Assembly: GCF_018709685.1 (NCBI RefSeq) | Contig: NZ_JABDHQ010000002.1 | Span: 1 to 64,000 of the forward strand | DNA length: 64,000 nucleotides | Source of the DNA: Akkermansia muciniphila | GTDB lineage: Bacteria > Verrucomicrobiota > Verrucomicrobiia > Verrucomicrobiales > Akkermansiaceae | Direction: 5' to 3' | In this document: in pieces, positions 8,769 through 17,296 of the stretch | Layout of the letters: every line of letters begins with the position of its first letter | How positions within the stretch are numbered: the first letter of the stretch is position 1 | Program-made: the position numbers and the translations under genes | The notes under the pieces: model-generated | Told to the model about the DNA's origin: nothing | Seen by the model: the letters and a program-made list of their open reading frames with translations, nothing else | Database searches by the model: none

Positions 8769-9815
8769 TCATTCCCTGGCGGCGGAGGCGCGGCGCAGGC
8801 GGTCCATGATGGCGCGGCCCAGTCCCGCTTCCGGAACGGCCTCCGCCACAATGACGTCAATGCCCTCATTTTCATCCATCTGCCTCATCAGGGCAAACAG
8901 GCGCACGGCGGCCTCCGCCAGGCGTCCGCTGCCGGGGCTCATGGCCACCACCTCCGCCCAATTCCCTTCCTGGGCCAGTTCAGACGTCCCCTCATAGGAG
9001 AGCAACCCGTACCGCACCCCTTCCGCGGGCACGAATTCGTCGCCGGGCTCCAGCAGCATCATGGGCTTGCGCGGCGCATAGTGGCTGCCGAGCTGTCCCG
9101 GAGCATCCGCCGGGGCTTCTTCCGAAACAGGGCGGGCGGAAGGCTTGCGGCGCACCACCTTTACCAGGTTCCGGAACTGTTCCCGGGTCACGGGCCCTTC
9201 ACGCAGCAGTTCCAGCGCAGGCTTCCCCTTCTCGTCAAGCATGGGACGCACAATGGTGCTTTCCAGCCCTTCGGAGCAGGCGCCGGCATCCAGAATCATT
9301 TCTATGCGCCCGTCCAGCTCCTTCTGCACGGCAGAGGCGGAGGTAGGGCTGATATGCCCGAAGCGGTTGGCGCTGGGCGCAGCCACGGGACGCCCCAGCG
9401 CCTTAGCCACTCCGCGCATGGCGGGATGCGCGCTCACGCGCACGGCCACCGTCGGAAGGCCGCTGGTCACAATGTCAGGGATGATATCCGCCTTCGGCAA
9501 TACCATCGTCAGCGGCCCCGGCCAGAATTTGGACGCCAGCGTATGCACCAGCTCCTTCAATTCTTCCGGAATGGCGGTATATTTATCCACTTCCTTTCCA
9601 TGATGCACGTGAATGATCAGCGGATCAAAAGAAGGGCGCCCCTTGGCTTCAAAAATCCTGGCCACCGCTTCCGGGTTCAAGGCATCGGCTCCCAGGCCGT
9701 ATACGGTCTCCGTGGGAATTCCCACCAGAGCTCCCGCCGCCAGCGCTTCCGCCGCACGGACATAAAGTTTGCGGTTGTCTGACAGGGGGTCTACCTCGAA
9801 CAATTCGGTTTGCAT
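8769..9815 (-). CDS. L-threonylcarbamoyladenylate synthase, Sua5 type
   Basis: This enzyme makes threonylcarbamoyl-AMP from threonine, bicarbonate and ATP, the first step of the t6A37 tRNA modification. The YrdC domain shows IPTETVYGLGADAL, KGRPSFDPLIIHV and PSANRFGHISPTSA. A C-terminal Sua5 domain (about residues 230-348) separates it from short YrdC/TsaC proteins. I chose the ATG at 9815 (MQTELFEV) because AAGGA lies 8 nt before it and the resulting 348 residues match Sua5 length. In-frame starts at 9860 and 9950 are possible. Confidence 0.9.
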   Translation of the reverse strand: MQTELFEVDPLSDNRKLYVRAAEALAAGALVGIPTETVYGLGADALNPEAVARIFEAKGRPSFDPLIIHVHHGKEVDKYTAIPEELKELVHTLASKFWPGPLTMVLPKADIIPDIVTSGLPTVAVRVSAHPAMRGVAKALGRPVAAPSANRFGHISPTSASAVQKELDGRIEMILDAGACSEGLESTIVRPMLDEKGKPALELLREGPVTREQFRNLVKVVRRKPSARPVSEEAPADAPGQLGSHYAPRKPMMLLEPGDEFVPAEGVRYGLLSYEGTSELAQEGNWAEVVAMSPGSGRLAEAAVRLFALMRQMDENEGIDVIVAEAVPEAGLGRAIMDRLRRASAARE

Positions 9816-10031
9816 GGCCTTATCCTTGCCTGAAGGAAGCTCCTGCGTCAAGTAAGACATGGTTTCCCGAAGGCGGAAGCCTGCCAAATGATGCGGAAGC
9901 GCGGCATTACGGGCCCGCGCGCCGGTCCACGCTCCTCCAGAAGGCTCCATTCCTCTTTCACCCCAAACCGGAAAAGGCCATACGGCTAAAAAGTTGTTTT
10001 CTCAAGCACCCGGATTGAGTACAATCAGGCC

Positions 10032-10586
10032 ATGAAGGAGGCCGCGCCAACATCCTTGCCAAACATCATCCTGATCGGGCTGATGGGGTGCGGCAAAACA
10101 ACCATCGGGAAGGAACTTCACCGGGAGACGGGCCTCCGTTTCACGGATACGGACCAAGTGATCGAGCGGCAGACGGGGATGAGCATCCCGCAGATTTTCA
10201 AGACTCACGGAGAATCACATTTCCGTGATTTGGAAACCGGAGTCCTCCGCCAGATGCAGACCGCAACCAGGCAGAGCCGCATCATCTCCACCGGGGGCGG
10301 CATCACCATCAGGCCGGAAAACCGGAACCTGCTGAAAAAGCTGGGCTTCGTCGTCTGGCTTCATACGGACGTAAATACGCTGTACCAGCGCATTTCCCGC
10401 TGCACCAACCGCCCCCTGCTCCAGCAGCCCAACCCGAAGGCCGTACTGGCCCGCCTCATGGAAGAGCGGCGTGACTTTTACCAGCAGACGGCGCACCTGA
10501 CCATTGATACGGCCAATCTCCACATTCATGAGATAGCCTTCGGCATTCTGGAATCCGCCAGAGTATTCCGTTCCCGCCAGAGATAA
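10032..10586 (+). CDS. aroK: Shikimate kinase
   Basis: The enzyme phosphorylates shikimate at O3 in aromatic amino acid synthesis. The 184-residue protein has a P-loop at about residues 16-24 (GLMGCGKTT) and the shikimate-binding motif FTDTDQVIE. STGGGI and the lid region with NRPLL are also present. It is the only plus-strand gene in this neighbourhood and is convergent with rpsP. Confidence 0.95.
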   Translation: MKEAAPTSLPNIILIGLMGCGKTTIGKELHRETGLRFTDTDQVIERQTGMSIPQIFKTHGESHFRDLETGVLRQMQTATRQSRIISTGGGITIRPENRNLLKKLGFVVWLHTDVNTLYQRISRCTNRPLLQQPNPKAVLARLMEERRDFYQQTAHLTIDTANLHIHEIAFGILESARVFRSRQR

Positions 10587-10693
10587 CGCACTCCGCTTTT
10601 TCGGCGAATAAGCGCAGCTTGTCCCTGCCCCGGCCTTCCCCATCCGCGCTCTGCTCCCTAGGCTACCGCTACCCGCCGCGCAAGAAACAACAA

Positions 10694-10721
10694 AAGGCGG
10701 TCCCCGCCAGAGGAACGCCTT
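10694..10721 (-). terminator. Probable terminator of rpsP
   Basis: On the minus strand a stem built from AAGGCG with its complement, plus an inner TTCC/GGGG(A) part, is followed by TTTTGTTGTTTC. It lies about 27 bp past the rpsP stop codon. Confidence 0.5.
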
Positions 10722-10747
10722 CAGGAAAAACTGGTAAGGAACCGGAC

Positions 10748-10990
10748 TCAGGCCTTGCGGGCCTTGCGGATCATGGAATTCACCGTTTCGGAGGGCTGGG
10801 CGCCATTGGAAAGCCACTTGTCAACCTTTTCCAGGTCGATGGTGTAGTTCACGCCTTCCTTCATGGGATCATAGGAACCCACTTGTTCGATGTAACGGCC
10901 GTCACGACGAGCACGGCTGTCGACAACTACGATTTTATAGTAAGGACGGTCCTTGGAACCCTGACGGTTGAGTCTGATTGCTACTGCCAT
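10748..10990 (-). CDS. rpsP: 30S ribosomal protein S16
   Basis: The 80-residue protein starts [22 protein letters not shown] and ends with the [10 protein letters not shown] tail expected for S16. S16 assembles early into the 30S body. Here rpsP is monocistronic. It is not followed by rimM, trmD and rplS as in many bacteria. Confidence 0.95.
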   Translation of the reverse strand: MAVAIRLNRQGSKDRPYYKIVVVDSRARRDGRYIEQVGSYDPMKEGVNYTIDLEKVDKWLSNGAQPSETVNSMIRKARKA

Positions 10991-11078
10991 ATCAATTATA
11001 AGTAAAAGGTGTTAATGGGGAACTTGCGCGCCTTGTCACTCGCATGCGTGCGCGTTCAGCTTCCCATAGCGGGTGCAG

Positions 11079-11108
11079 ATGTATGCGATATAATGGAGTC
11101 ATTGTCAA
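11079..11108 (-). promoter_or_regulatory. Possible sigma-70-type promoter of rpsP
   Basis: A perfect TTGACA (complement of 11103-11108) is followed after 18 bp by ATACAT. This lies about 90 bp upstream of the rpsP start. The -35 box is strong and the -10 box weak, so this is a candidate only. Confidence 0.35.
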
Positions 11109-11156
11109 CACCAGAGTTGTTTTTCCGGTAAAAAAGCCGTTCCGCCCCTCCCCCGG

Positions 11157-11783
11157 TCAGGAAAAACTTTCCACCGCCATGCGCCCGAAAGAGTAAAGCA
11201 TGCTGAGGCCGAAGCCCGCCAGCACAAGAGACAGCACGCCATCCACCTTTCCCGCATGCCGGTCATAAAAGGAGCGGATGGGACGCCAGCGGAAAATAAG
11301 CGCCCACAGAATCCATCCCGCCGTTCCCGTCACTACGATCAACGCTCCGATCAACAGGGCATACGAGGGGTCATGATTTTTTTCCAGCAGCGGGGCGGAC
11401 AGCGCCACGAAAAAGAACGTGGCCTTGGGATTCATCAGATTGGTCACCAGGGCATCCCGGTAAATGCCGGAAGCCGCGGGAACGCCTTCCCCCGCGGTGA
11501 TGGCTCCTTTCCCTCCCCGCGGCCATATCTTCCACGCCAGATACAGCATCCAGCAGGAGGCGGCGCAGAACAGCACCAGCCCCAGGGAACTGTGAAAAAC
11601 GGACGCCCCCACCGTGCACGCCAGCGCCGCATGGGCGATCACCCCCGTCCCTATGCCCAGAGCGGCCATGACTCCGGCGCCGAAGCCGTAGGCCAGCGTG
11701 CTCCGGGTGACAAAGGCCTGGTCCGGGCCGGGAGACGCCTGGGAGAGCAGCAGAATGCCTGCAAATATGAGTTCTTCCGTCAT
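11157..11783 (-). CDS. LysE/RhtB family amino-acid exporter
   Basis: The 208-residue membrane protein has about six hydrophobic segments and the family signature SPGPDQAFVTRS near residue 18, followed by GFGAGVMAALGIGTG. LysE/RhtB proteins export amino acids such as lysine, threonine or homoserine lactone from the cytoplasm. Substrate cannot be read from sequence. It lies 16 bp downstream of the xerC-like gene on the same strand. Confidence 0.85.
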   Translation of the reverse strand: MTEELIFAGILLLSQASPGPDQAFVTRSTLAYGFGAGVMAALGIGTGVIAHAALACTVGASVFHSSLGLVLFCAASCWMLYLAWKIWPRGGKGAITAGEGVPAASGIYRDALVTNLMNPKATFFFVALSAPLLEKNHDPSYALLIGALIVVTGTAGWILWALIFRWRPIRSFYDRHAGKVDGVLSLVLAGFGLSMLYSFGRMAVESFS

Positions 11784-11799
11784 GGGATAAAAACGGTCC

Positions 11800-12699
11800 T
11801 TACGCCCTGGGATGCGCCTGCCTGTAAACCTCCGCCATCCGGGCCCGCGTCACGTGGGTGTAAATCTGCGTGGTGGACAGGGAGGCATGCCCCAGCAGTT
11901 CCTGCACGGAGCGCAGGTCAGCCCCGGCATCCAGGATATGCGTGGCGAACGTATGCCTGATCTTGTGGGGGGAAATGGTAAAGGGAATGGAGGAGAGCTT
12001 CACATACTTGTCCAGCATCATCTGCACGGCGCGCGCACTGAGCCTGGTGCCTATGCGGGAAACAAACAGGGGGGAATCCTTCGGCAGGCAGGCCATGGAA
12101 GCATAGGTTTCCAGAGCCGCCAGTGCGGGCGCGCCCACAGGCAGGATGCGTTCCTTGCGTCCCTTCCCCATCACCCGCACTCCCCGGAAGCGGTGGTCCA
12201 CACTGTTCACGTCCAGCCCCACCAACTCGCTCAGGCGCATGCCGCAGGAATAAAAAAGTTCCAGAATGGCCGCGTCACGGTAGGGGAGCCAGGCGGGGGC
12301 ATTGGGGGGCACGGGCACCTTGTACGGAAGCTCCAGCAATTCCAGCATCTGGTTAAGCGTCAGGAAAACGGGCAGGTTCTTCTTTTTCCTGGGGAGGGAG
12401 ACGCCCGTCATCGGGCTGGCTTCCAATCCGTGGCGGCGCATCATGAACCGGTAAAAACTGCGCAGGGCGGCAAAGCGCAGGCGGATGGAGGCCGTGGCGG
12501 CCTCATCCTTCAGCTCCTGGAACAGCCAGTCCCTCATCTGGTCCGGCGTGCAGCTTTTCCACCCCGTGAACGAACCGTCCGCCCAGGTCCGGAACTGGCG
12601 CAGCGCGCGGGCATACACCTCCACCGTGTGGGGAGAAGCCTGCTTCTCCACCTCCAGATATTGCAGGAAGCCCTGTTCCGGTTCCAGAGGCTGCTCCAT
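11800..12699 (-). CDS. xerC: Tyrosine recombinase XerC/XerD type
   Basis: The 299-residue protein has an N-terminal SAM-like core-binding domain (about 1-90). The catalytic domain carries the tyrosine recombinase residues: Arg155 in CGMRLSEL, Lys in GKGRKERI, HKIRHTFATH, LLGHASLSTTQ, and nucleophile Tyr280 in IYTHV. Such enzymes resolve chromosome dimers at dif. No phage or integron genes are near, so a housekeeping Xer role is likely. XerC versus XerD cannot be settled here. It lies between the EF-hand gene and the LysE-like gene in a close run of minus-strand genes. Confidence 0.85.
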   Translation of the reverse strand: MEQPLEPEQGFLQYLEVEKQASPHTVEVYARALRQFRTWADGSFTGWKSCTPDQMRDWLFQELKDEAATASIRLRFAALRSFYRFMMRRHGLEASPMTGVSLPRKKKNLPVFLTLNQMLELLELPYKVPVPPNAPAWLPYRDAAILELFYSCGMRLSELVGLDVNSVDHRFRGVRVMGKGRKERILPVGAPALAALETYASMACLPKDSPLFVSRIGTRLSARAVQMMLDKYVKLSSIPFTISPHKIRHTFATHILDAGADLRSVQELLGHASLSTTQIYTHVTRARMAEVYRQAHPRA

Positions 12700-12713
12700 G
12701 ATAAAGAATCAAG

Positions 12714-13571
12714 TTATTCCGTACTTTTATCCTTCTCCTCCCCGGTATCCACCGGAGCCTCCCTCAGCAGCACTTCACTGATATTCGCCCGGATGAACAA
12801 GTCAATATCGTCCGGTTCCTCCATGGCATACAGGGGATTGTCCTGATGGCTGTCCGCCAGGGCCTGCTCCCTCTCCACCGGGCTGAGCACTCCATCCTGG
12901 TCCAGATCGTAAAGGTCCATCATTTCCTTCATTTTAGCCCGGTACAGGGCTGCCGCATCCTTCATGACGGCCGCGTGCTCCTCCGGATCAATGCGGCCGT
13001 TTCCGTTAGCGTCATACTTCTCCAGCAGCATGTTCCTGGTCAGCAGAAACAGGCCGGGAGCCACCATGAAGCGCTTCTGCCCCGGAGTCCGGATTTCCAC
13101 CAGGGGAACGACTTCCATTATGGGCGTTCCCGGCTCACTGCCGGGGGGCGGTGGCGGAGGAAGCTCGCTCCGCTTACCCGTTCCGGCATCCGGCTTGCGG
13201 GCGCCGCGGCGTTTTTCCACATGCTCCCGGAAGGCCTTATACTCCTCCGGGGAAAGCTTTCCGTCCCCGTCCTTGTCAAACTGCATCACGAATTTCTTCC
13301 TGGCCTCCCTGCGCGCAGCGCGCGCATCCTCCACCAGCCGGGCCTTGTCCTGCCCGGAAAGGATGCCGGTTCCGGTACCGTCATACCGGTCCAGAACCAT
13401 CTGGCGGACCAGAAGGGTTACCTGCAGGAATTCCAGACCGGGCCTGGGCACCGCCTCAGCCTCCTGGCGGTCTCCGGAAGCCACGGACTGCCCTGCCGCA
13501 AGCGGCGGAAAACCGAACGCCAGCGCAGCGGAGCACGATATAATAAAAGTGTGGGGCAATCTCATGGTCAT
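12714..13571 (-). CDS. Exported EF-hand calcium-binding protein
   Basis: The 285-residue protein has a signal peptide (about residues 1-26, ending LAAGQ). It has four EF-hand-like loops in two pairs. The first pair is a degenerate DRYDGTGTGIL loop and DKDGDGKLSPEE. The second pair is DANGNGRIDPEE and DLDQDGVLSPVE. A proline-rich linker (LPPPPPPG) separates the pairs. The canonical loops should bind calcium outside the cytoplasm. Partner and function are unknown. Translation may begin at the ATG two codons later. Confidence 0.8.
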   Translation of the reverse strand: MTMRLPHTFIISCSAALAFGFPPLAAGQSVASGDRQEAEAVPRPGLEFLQVTLLVRQMVLDRYDGTGTGILSGQDKARLVEDARAARREARKKFVMQFDKDGDGKLSPEEYKAFREHVEKRRGARKPDAGTGKRSELPPPPPPGSEPGTPIMEVVPLVEIRTPGQKRFMVAPGLFLLTRNMLLEKYDANGNGRIDPEEHAAVMKDAAALYRAKMKEMMDLYDLDQDGVLSPVEREQALADSHQDNPLYAMEEPDDIDLFIRANISEVLLREAPVDTGEEKDKSTE

Positions 13572-13675
13572 TCTTATTAACCCCGCCGGAAAAAGACGGT
13601 TTCAAAAATAAACATCCGCCCCTGCCGTCGGGCGACACGGGCGGATGCTGAAAACGTATGGAAAGGGTGAAGACC

Positions 13676-14002
13676 TTATTTCTCCACCTGAACGATGGCG
13701 TTCTTTTCCATTTCAACCACCACGCCTTCCGCAATCTTGAGGGAAACGGTGCGGTCATTCACTTTTTCCACAAAACCGTGCAGGCCCGCGTTCGTGATCA
13801 CCTGGTCCCCGCGCTGCAGGGCCGCGATGCGCGCCTGCTGTTCCTTCTGGGCTTTCCGCTGCGGACGGATCAGCATCACCCAGAACAGGACGATGATAAT
13901 CACAAACATGAACATGGGGCTGCTGAGGATCTGCTGGAACATATTTCCAGATTCCTGTCCGACGGCGGCATCCTGGGCCTGTGCTAACATGAAGATATTC
14001 AT
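13676..14002 (-). CDS. yajC: Preprotein translocase subunit YajC
   Basis: YajC associates with SecDF and YidC at the Sec translocon. The 108-residue protein has one transmembrane helix (about 28-47, FMFVIIIVLFWVMLI) followed by the family hallmark RPQRKAQKEQ. A GDQVITNAGLHG segment and an acidic to basic C-terminus complete it. Its ATG overlaps the stop of tgt by 4 bp (ATGA), giving the conserved tgt-yajC order. Confidence 0.95.
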   Translation of the reverse strand: MNIFMLAQAQDAAVGQESGNMFQQILSSPMFMFVIIIVLFWVMLIRPQRKAQKEQQARIAALQRGDQVITNAGLHGFVEKVNDRTVSLKIAEGVVVEMEKNAIVQVEK

Positions 14003-15132
14003 AAAATGTTATTTGCTTTGTATCGCGCGATGAATGAATCCTTGAAGGAGCCGAACGTGCCGGCGGCTATGGCCTCACGCGCCTGAGCCATCAGCCGCAG
14101 ATAGAATTCCAGATTCTGGAAAGAAAGCAATCTTAAAGCGAGTATTTCACCGGCTTTAAACAGATGGCGCACGTAAGCGCGGGAGAATTGTGTGACATGC
14201 GGATGCCCTTCCGGGTCGATCGGTCGGGAATCCGCGGCCCAGCGCTGGTTCTTGATATGCATGGGGCCGTCCGGAGTCAGGGCCACGCCGTGGCGCGCCA
14301 GGCGCGTGGGCATCACGCAGTCGAACATGTCCACGCCGCGGGCGATCATCTCCAGAAGCTGAGGGGGCGTGCCCAGCCCCATGGCGTAACGCGGCTTGTC
14401 CTCCGGCAGCCAGGGGGCGGAATGGTCAATGGCGCGCAGCATCTCCTCCTCAGGCTCGCCCACGGAAACCCCGCCGATGGCATAACCGTCAAAATCCATG
14501 GCAGCCAGTTCCTCCGCGCACCTTTTCCTCAAATCCGCATAAACGGACCCCTGCACAATGCCGAAATGGTGCTGGCGCCCCTCCCCGGAACGGGGCTCGT
14601 GTTCCCGCACCCAATCCTTGCAGCGGCGCGCCCAACGGAGCGTGTAGCCCAGGGAGGCCTCCGCGTACTTCCTGTCGCAGGGATAGGGGGGACACTCGTC
14701 AAACAGCATGGCGATGTCACTGCCCAGGTCCGCCTGAATCTCCATGGAACGCTCCGGGCTCAGCATCATGTACGCGCCGTCCAGATGGTTCTGGAACCGC
14801 ACCCCTTCCTCCGTAATCTTGCGGAGTTTGGCCAGGGACCAGACCTGGAAGCCGCCGGAATCCGTCAGAATGGGGCGGTTCCAGGAGGAAAACCGATGCA
14901 GGCCTCCCATCTCCCGTATCAGGGAGGACCCGGGACGCAGGGACAAATGGTAGGTATTCCCCAGGATGATCTTCGCTCCCAGGGATTCCAGATCCTGCGG
15001 ATGCATGGTCTTGACGGAACCCTGCGTTCCCACCGGCATGAAAATAGGAGTGGGCACCTGTCCATGGGGCAAATCAAGCGTGCCCAGGCGTGCGGCTGTG
15101 GTGGAGTCTTTCTGGTGAAGTGTAAAAGGCAT
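13999..15132 (-). CDS. tgt: tRNA-guanine transglycosylase (zinc-ligand-less variant)
   Basis: Tgt swaps guanine-34 of tRNAs with GUN anticodons for preQ1 or queuine. The 377-residue protein has the active-site segments DSGGFQVWSL, GYAIGGVSVGEP and MFDCVMPTRLARHG, which carry the catalytic aspartates. The family's zinc site normally reads C-x-C-x2-C before YSRAY, with a histidine about 26 residues after the last Cys. Here the segment is DPEGHPHVTQFSRAY (residues 306-320) and the histidine position is Gln339, so all four ligands are absent. The yajC overlap and overall conservation argue for a functional gene. Confidence 0.9.
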   Translation of the reverse strand: MPFTLHQKDSTTAARLGTLDLPHGQVPTPIFMPVGTQGSVKTMHPQDLESLGAKIILGNTYHLSLRPGSSLIREMGGLHRFSSWNRPILTDSGGFQVWSLAKLRKITEEGVRFQNHLDGAYMMLSPERSMEIQADLGSDIAMLFDECPPYPCDRKYAEASLGYTLRWARRCKDWVREHEPRSGEGRQHHFGIVQGSVYADLRKRCAEELAAMDFDGYAIGGVSVGEPEEEMLRAIDHSAPWLPEDKPRYAMGLGTPPQLLEMIARGVDMFDCVMPTRLARHGVALTPDGPMHIKNQRWAADSRPIDPEGHPHVTQFSRAYVRHLFKAGEILALRLLSFQNLEFYLRLMAQAREAIAAGTFGSFKDSFIARYKANNIL

Positions 15133-15137
15133 GGTAA

Positions 15138-15752
15138 TCAGGCTTTCTGCAATTTAATGAAACGGGAGCGGTAAATCGGTTTCCCCATGGACTCCCATTG
15201 AAGCTGGAAATCCGTTTTGGGGTAAAAAAACTCGTCTTCATCCCAGCCTGCGCGGCTGAACAGGCCGCTGCGCTCCACATGGTCCAGCACCCACTGGAAA
15301 TACTCTTCATGGTCCGTCTTGAACAGGAACTCCCCGCCGTCAGCCAGGGAACGGTGCAGCACGGGCAGAAAATCATCCTGTACCAGGCGGTTCTTATGGT
15401 GCCTTTCCTTGGGCCACGGGTCCGGGCACAGGTAATGCAGCCTGGAAATGCACCCCGGCCGCATCAGCCACTCCAGAAAATAGCGGCTCTCCACCCGGAG
15501 CACCTTTACGTTTTCCAGTTCCCGGGCTACCGCACGAGAGCAGACGCCCCGCACCCGGCCCAGCAGCCGCTCAATGCCCAGAAAACGGCGTTCCGGATAA
15601 TGGGCCGCCATCTGGAGCAGGAACCCTCCGTCCCCGCAGCCCAGATCCACCTCAAACGGTCCGTCCGCGCCAAAAATATCGGAGGGCGCCAGCGCCTTGA
15701 AAAAATCGTCTGGGATAAAGGCCGGATTTGTCATGGGAATCAACGTGCGCAT
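15138..15752 (-). CDS. trmB: tRNA (guanine-N7-)-methyltransferase TrmB
   Basis: TrmB methylates G46 in the variable loop of tRNAs using SAM. The sequence shows the SAM-binding motif FEVDLGCGDGGFLLQ and the TrmB signature LCPDPWPKERHHKNRL. The C-terminal TDHEEYFQWVLDH is also typical. I chose the ATG at 15752 (MRTLIP), giving 204 residues. The ATG at 15734 (MTNPAF) is equally possible, and neither has a clear ribosome-binding site. It ends 5 bp before tgt, so two tRNA-modification genes are adjacent. Confidence 0.9.
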   Translation of the reverse strand: MRTLIPMTNPAFIPDDFFKALAPSDIFGADGPFEVDLGCGDGGFLLQMAAHYPERRFLGIERLLGRVRGVCSRAVARELENVKVLRVESRYFLEWLMRPGCISRLHYLCPDPWPKERHHKNRLVQDDFLPVLHRSLADGGEFLFKTDHEEYFQWVLDHVERSGLFSRAGWDEDEFFYPKTDFQLQWESMGKPIYRSRFIKLQKA

Positions 15753-15854
15753 AAGATGCGTTACAAAACGGACTCTGTCAAATGAGAAGAGCCCCTCCCC
15801 GCAAACATGGCGGGAAGAGGCCCGGAGAGACGGAATCACCGCGCCGGGACAGCC

Positions 15855-16577
15855 TCAGCTCCGGTAATAAAGGCGGTTGTAAATCTTGCGGTCAAAACGG
15901 TAATAGCGCGCCGCCCGGTGGGCCACCCCCTCCTCCTTCTCATCCAGGGGGACGATGTAGGGCCGGGAGGCGATCTTCTTATGGAAATTGCGCACGTCCA
16001 TCGGTTTGCCGTGAATCTCCTCATTCAGCCTCCTGAGCTGGAGCGCCGTAAACTTGGCGGGCAGCATGTCGTAAATCAGCGCGGGCTCCTTCTTCACGGA
16101 AGAGCGTATCCTCTCCAGGGCCAGATCAATAATGTCCCGGTGGTCAAACGCCAGTTCCGGAAGCCCGTCCACCGGCACCCAGCGGGTCTTGTGGCTCTCC
16201 ATCAATTTGCGCAGCTTGGTGGAAATCCTCAGCATGGCCATATACGCCACCGTCACCAGACGGCCGATCTTCTGGCCGGAGACGGCCTCCACCCACTCCC
16301 GGTCCGCCGGGTTCTTGATGCGCGCCGGAGCGCCGAAGGTATGAAACTGCTCCAAATGGGGAGAAGACATGCCCGTCATGTCAAACAGGATGCGGCGTGC
16401 CGCGGCGTCCAGCTCTTCATCCTCATAAATCAAATCACCGGGCAGCTTGGAAATAGCGCCGGTATGGCCCGGTTCGACATGCGTCTTTTCAACCAGAAGG
16501 ACCTTCAGCCCTTCCTCATCGAACCCGATCAACACACAATCCACTGAGAGATGCGGATAAAATGCCTGTCTGCTCAT
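15855..16577 (-). CDS. NrtR/AraR-like regulator: degenerate Nudix domain plus winged helix
   Basis: The 240-residue protein has an N-terminal Nudix fold (about 1-140) and a C-terminal winged-helix region (about 165-235) with the FTALQLRRLNEEIHG and DVRNFHKKI pattern of NrtR-type proteins. The Nudix box reads GDLIYEDEELDAAARRILFDMTG. The catalytic R-E-x2-E-E glutamates are lost, so it should bind a ligand and not hydrolyse it. NrtR represses NAD genes in response to ADP-ribose, and the Bacteroides relative AraR senses arabinose. The ligand here is unknown. It is divergent from rlpA across a 200-bp gap. Confidence 0.75.
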   Translation of the reverse strand: MSRQAFYPHLSVDCVLIGFDEEGLKVLLVEKTHVEPGHTGAISKLPGDLIYEDEELDAAARRILFDMTGMSSPHLEQFHTFGAPARIKNPADREWVEAVSGQKIGRLVTVAYMAMLRISTKLRKLMESHKTRWVPVDGLPELAFDHRDIIDLALERIRSSVKKEPALIYDMLPAKFTALQLRRLNEEIHGKPMDVRNFHKKIASRPYIVPLDEKEEGVAHRAARYYRFDRKIYNRLYYRS

Positions 16578-16776
16578 TATGTTATCTATATTATTGTAGT
16601 AAGTTCCCAGAATCGCACCAACGCTACGCAAGCGGCCCAGTCAAGTCAACCAAAATCAAAACCTGATCCTGAAAGTCCGCGGCGTGCCGCTCCGGCCCTT
16701 CGGAGAAGCCTTTTCCCCGGAAGGGAAAACGCGTCAGCGTCTTGCAATCCGCCGTATTCCCGTCCATATATAACCT

Positions 16777-17295
16777 ATGCGCACGGGCATCATCAGCGGA
16801 GCGGCCATGCTGGCCGGGCTGTTATGGCTGGCAGCCTGCTCCTCCTCCCCCAAAAGCCGGGACTACCCCGGCTACATGACCCGTCCCTACACCATCCGGG
16901 GCCACCGCTACCACCCCATGAGCGTGGAGCAGGCCCTGTCCTATGAACAAACGGGCATTGCCTCCCACTATAACGAATGCGCCCTGTGGGGACTCGTCAG
17001 CGGGGAAACGGCCATTGGAGAAAACGTGCGCCCCTGGCACCTGCACGCGGCGCACCCCACCCTGCCCCTCCCCTGCGAGGTGCTCGTCCAATCCCTGCGC
17101 ACGGGGAAAACCGTGAAAGTCCGCGTCAACGACCGCGGCCCCTTCATCAAAAACCGCCTTATTGACCTGAGTGAAAAAGCCGCGGAACGGCTGGACATGA
17201 AACACCACGGGCTGGACCGCGTCAGAATCACCGTTCTTTCCGTGGGAGACGGCAAATGGAAGCGGGAAGCGCCGCCCTACGCCACGCCGGCCTGA
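16777..17295 (+). CDS. rlpA: RlpA-like septal/peptidoglycan lipoprotein
   Basis: RlpA proteins are outer-membrane lipoproteins that cleave peptide-free peptidoglycan at the septum. The 172-residue protein has a lipobox LAAC ending at residue 21. A double-psi beta-barrel domain follows, with GIASHYNECALWG, ETAIGE, HPTLPLPCEV, VKVRVNDRGPF, RLIDLSEKAAERL and LDRVRITVL. No SPOR domain is present. Met1 lies 4-7 bp downstream of a TATATA box, so the mRNA leader may be very short. Confidence 0.9.
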   Translation: MRTGIISGAAMLAGLLWLAACSSSPKSRDYPGYMTRPYTIRGHRYHPMSVEQALSYEQTGIASHYNECALWGLVSGETAIGENVRPWHLHAAHPTLPLPCEVLVQSLRTGKTVKVRVNDRGPFIKNRLIDLSEKAAERLDMKHHGLDRVRITVLSVGDGKWKREAPPYATPA

Positions 17296-17296
17296 C

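Noticed and set aside
11800-12699. Integron or phage integrase reading of the tyrosine recombinase
   Set aside because: Length and motifs fit Xer, and no attachment site, cassette array or phage gene lies nearby.
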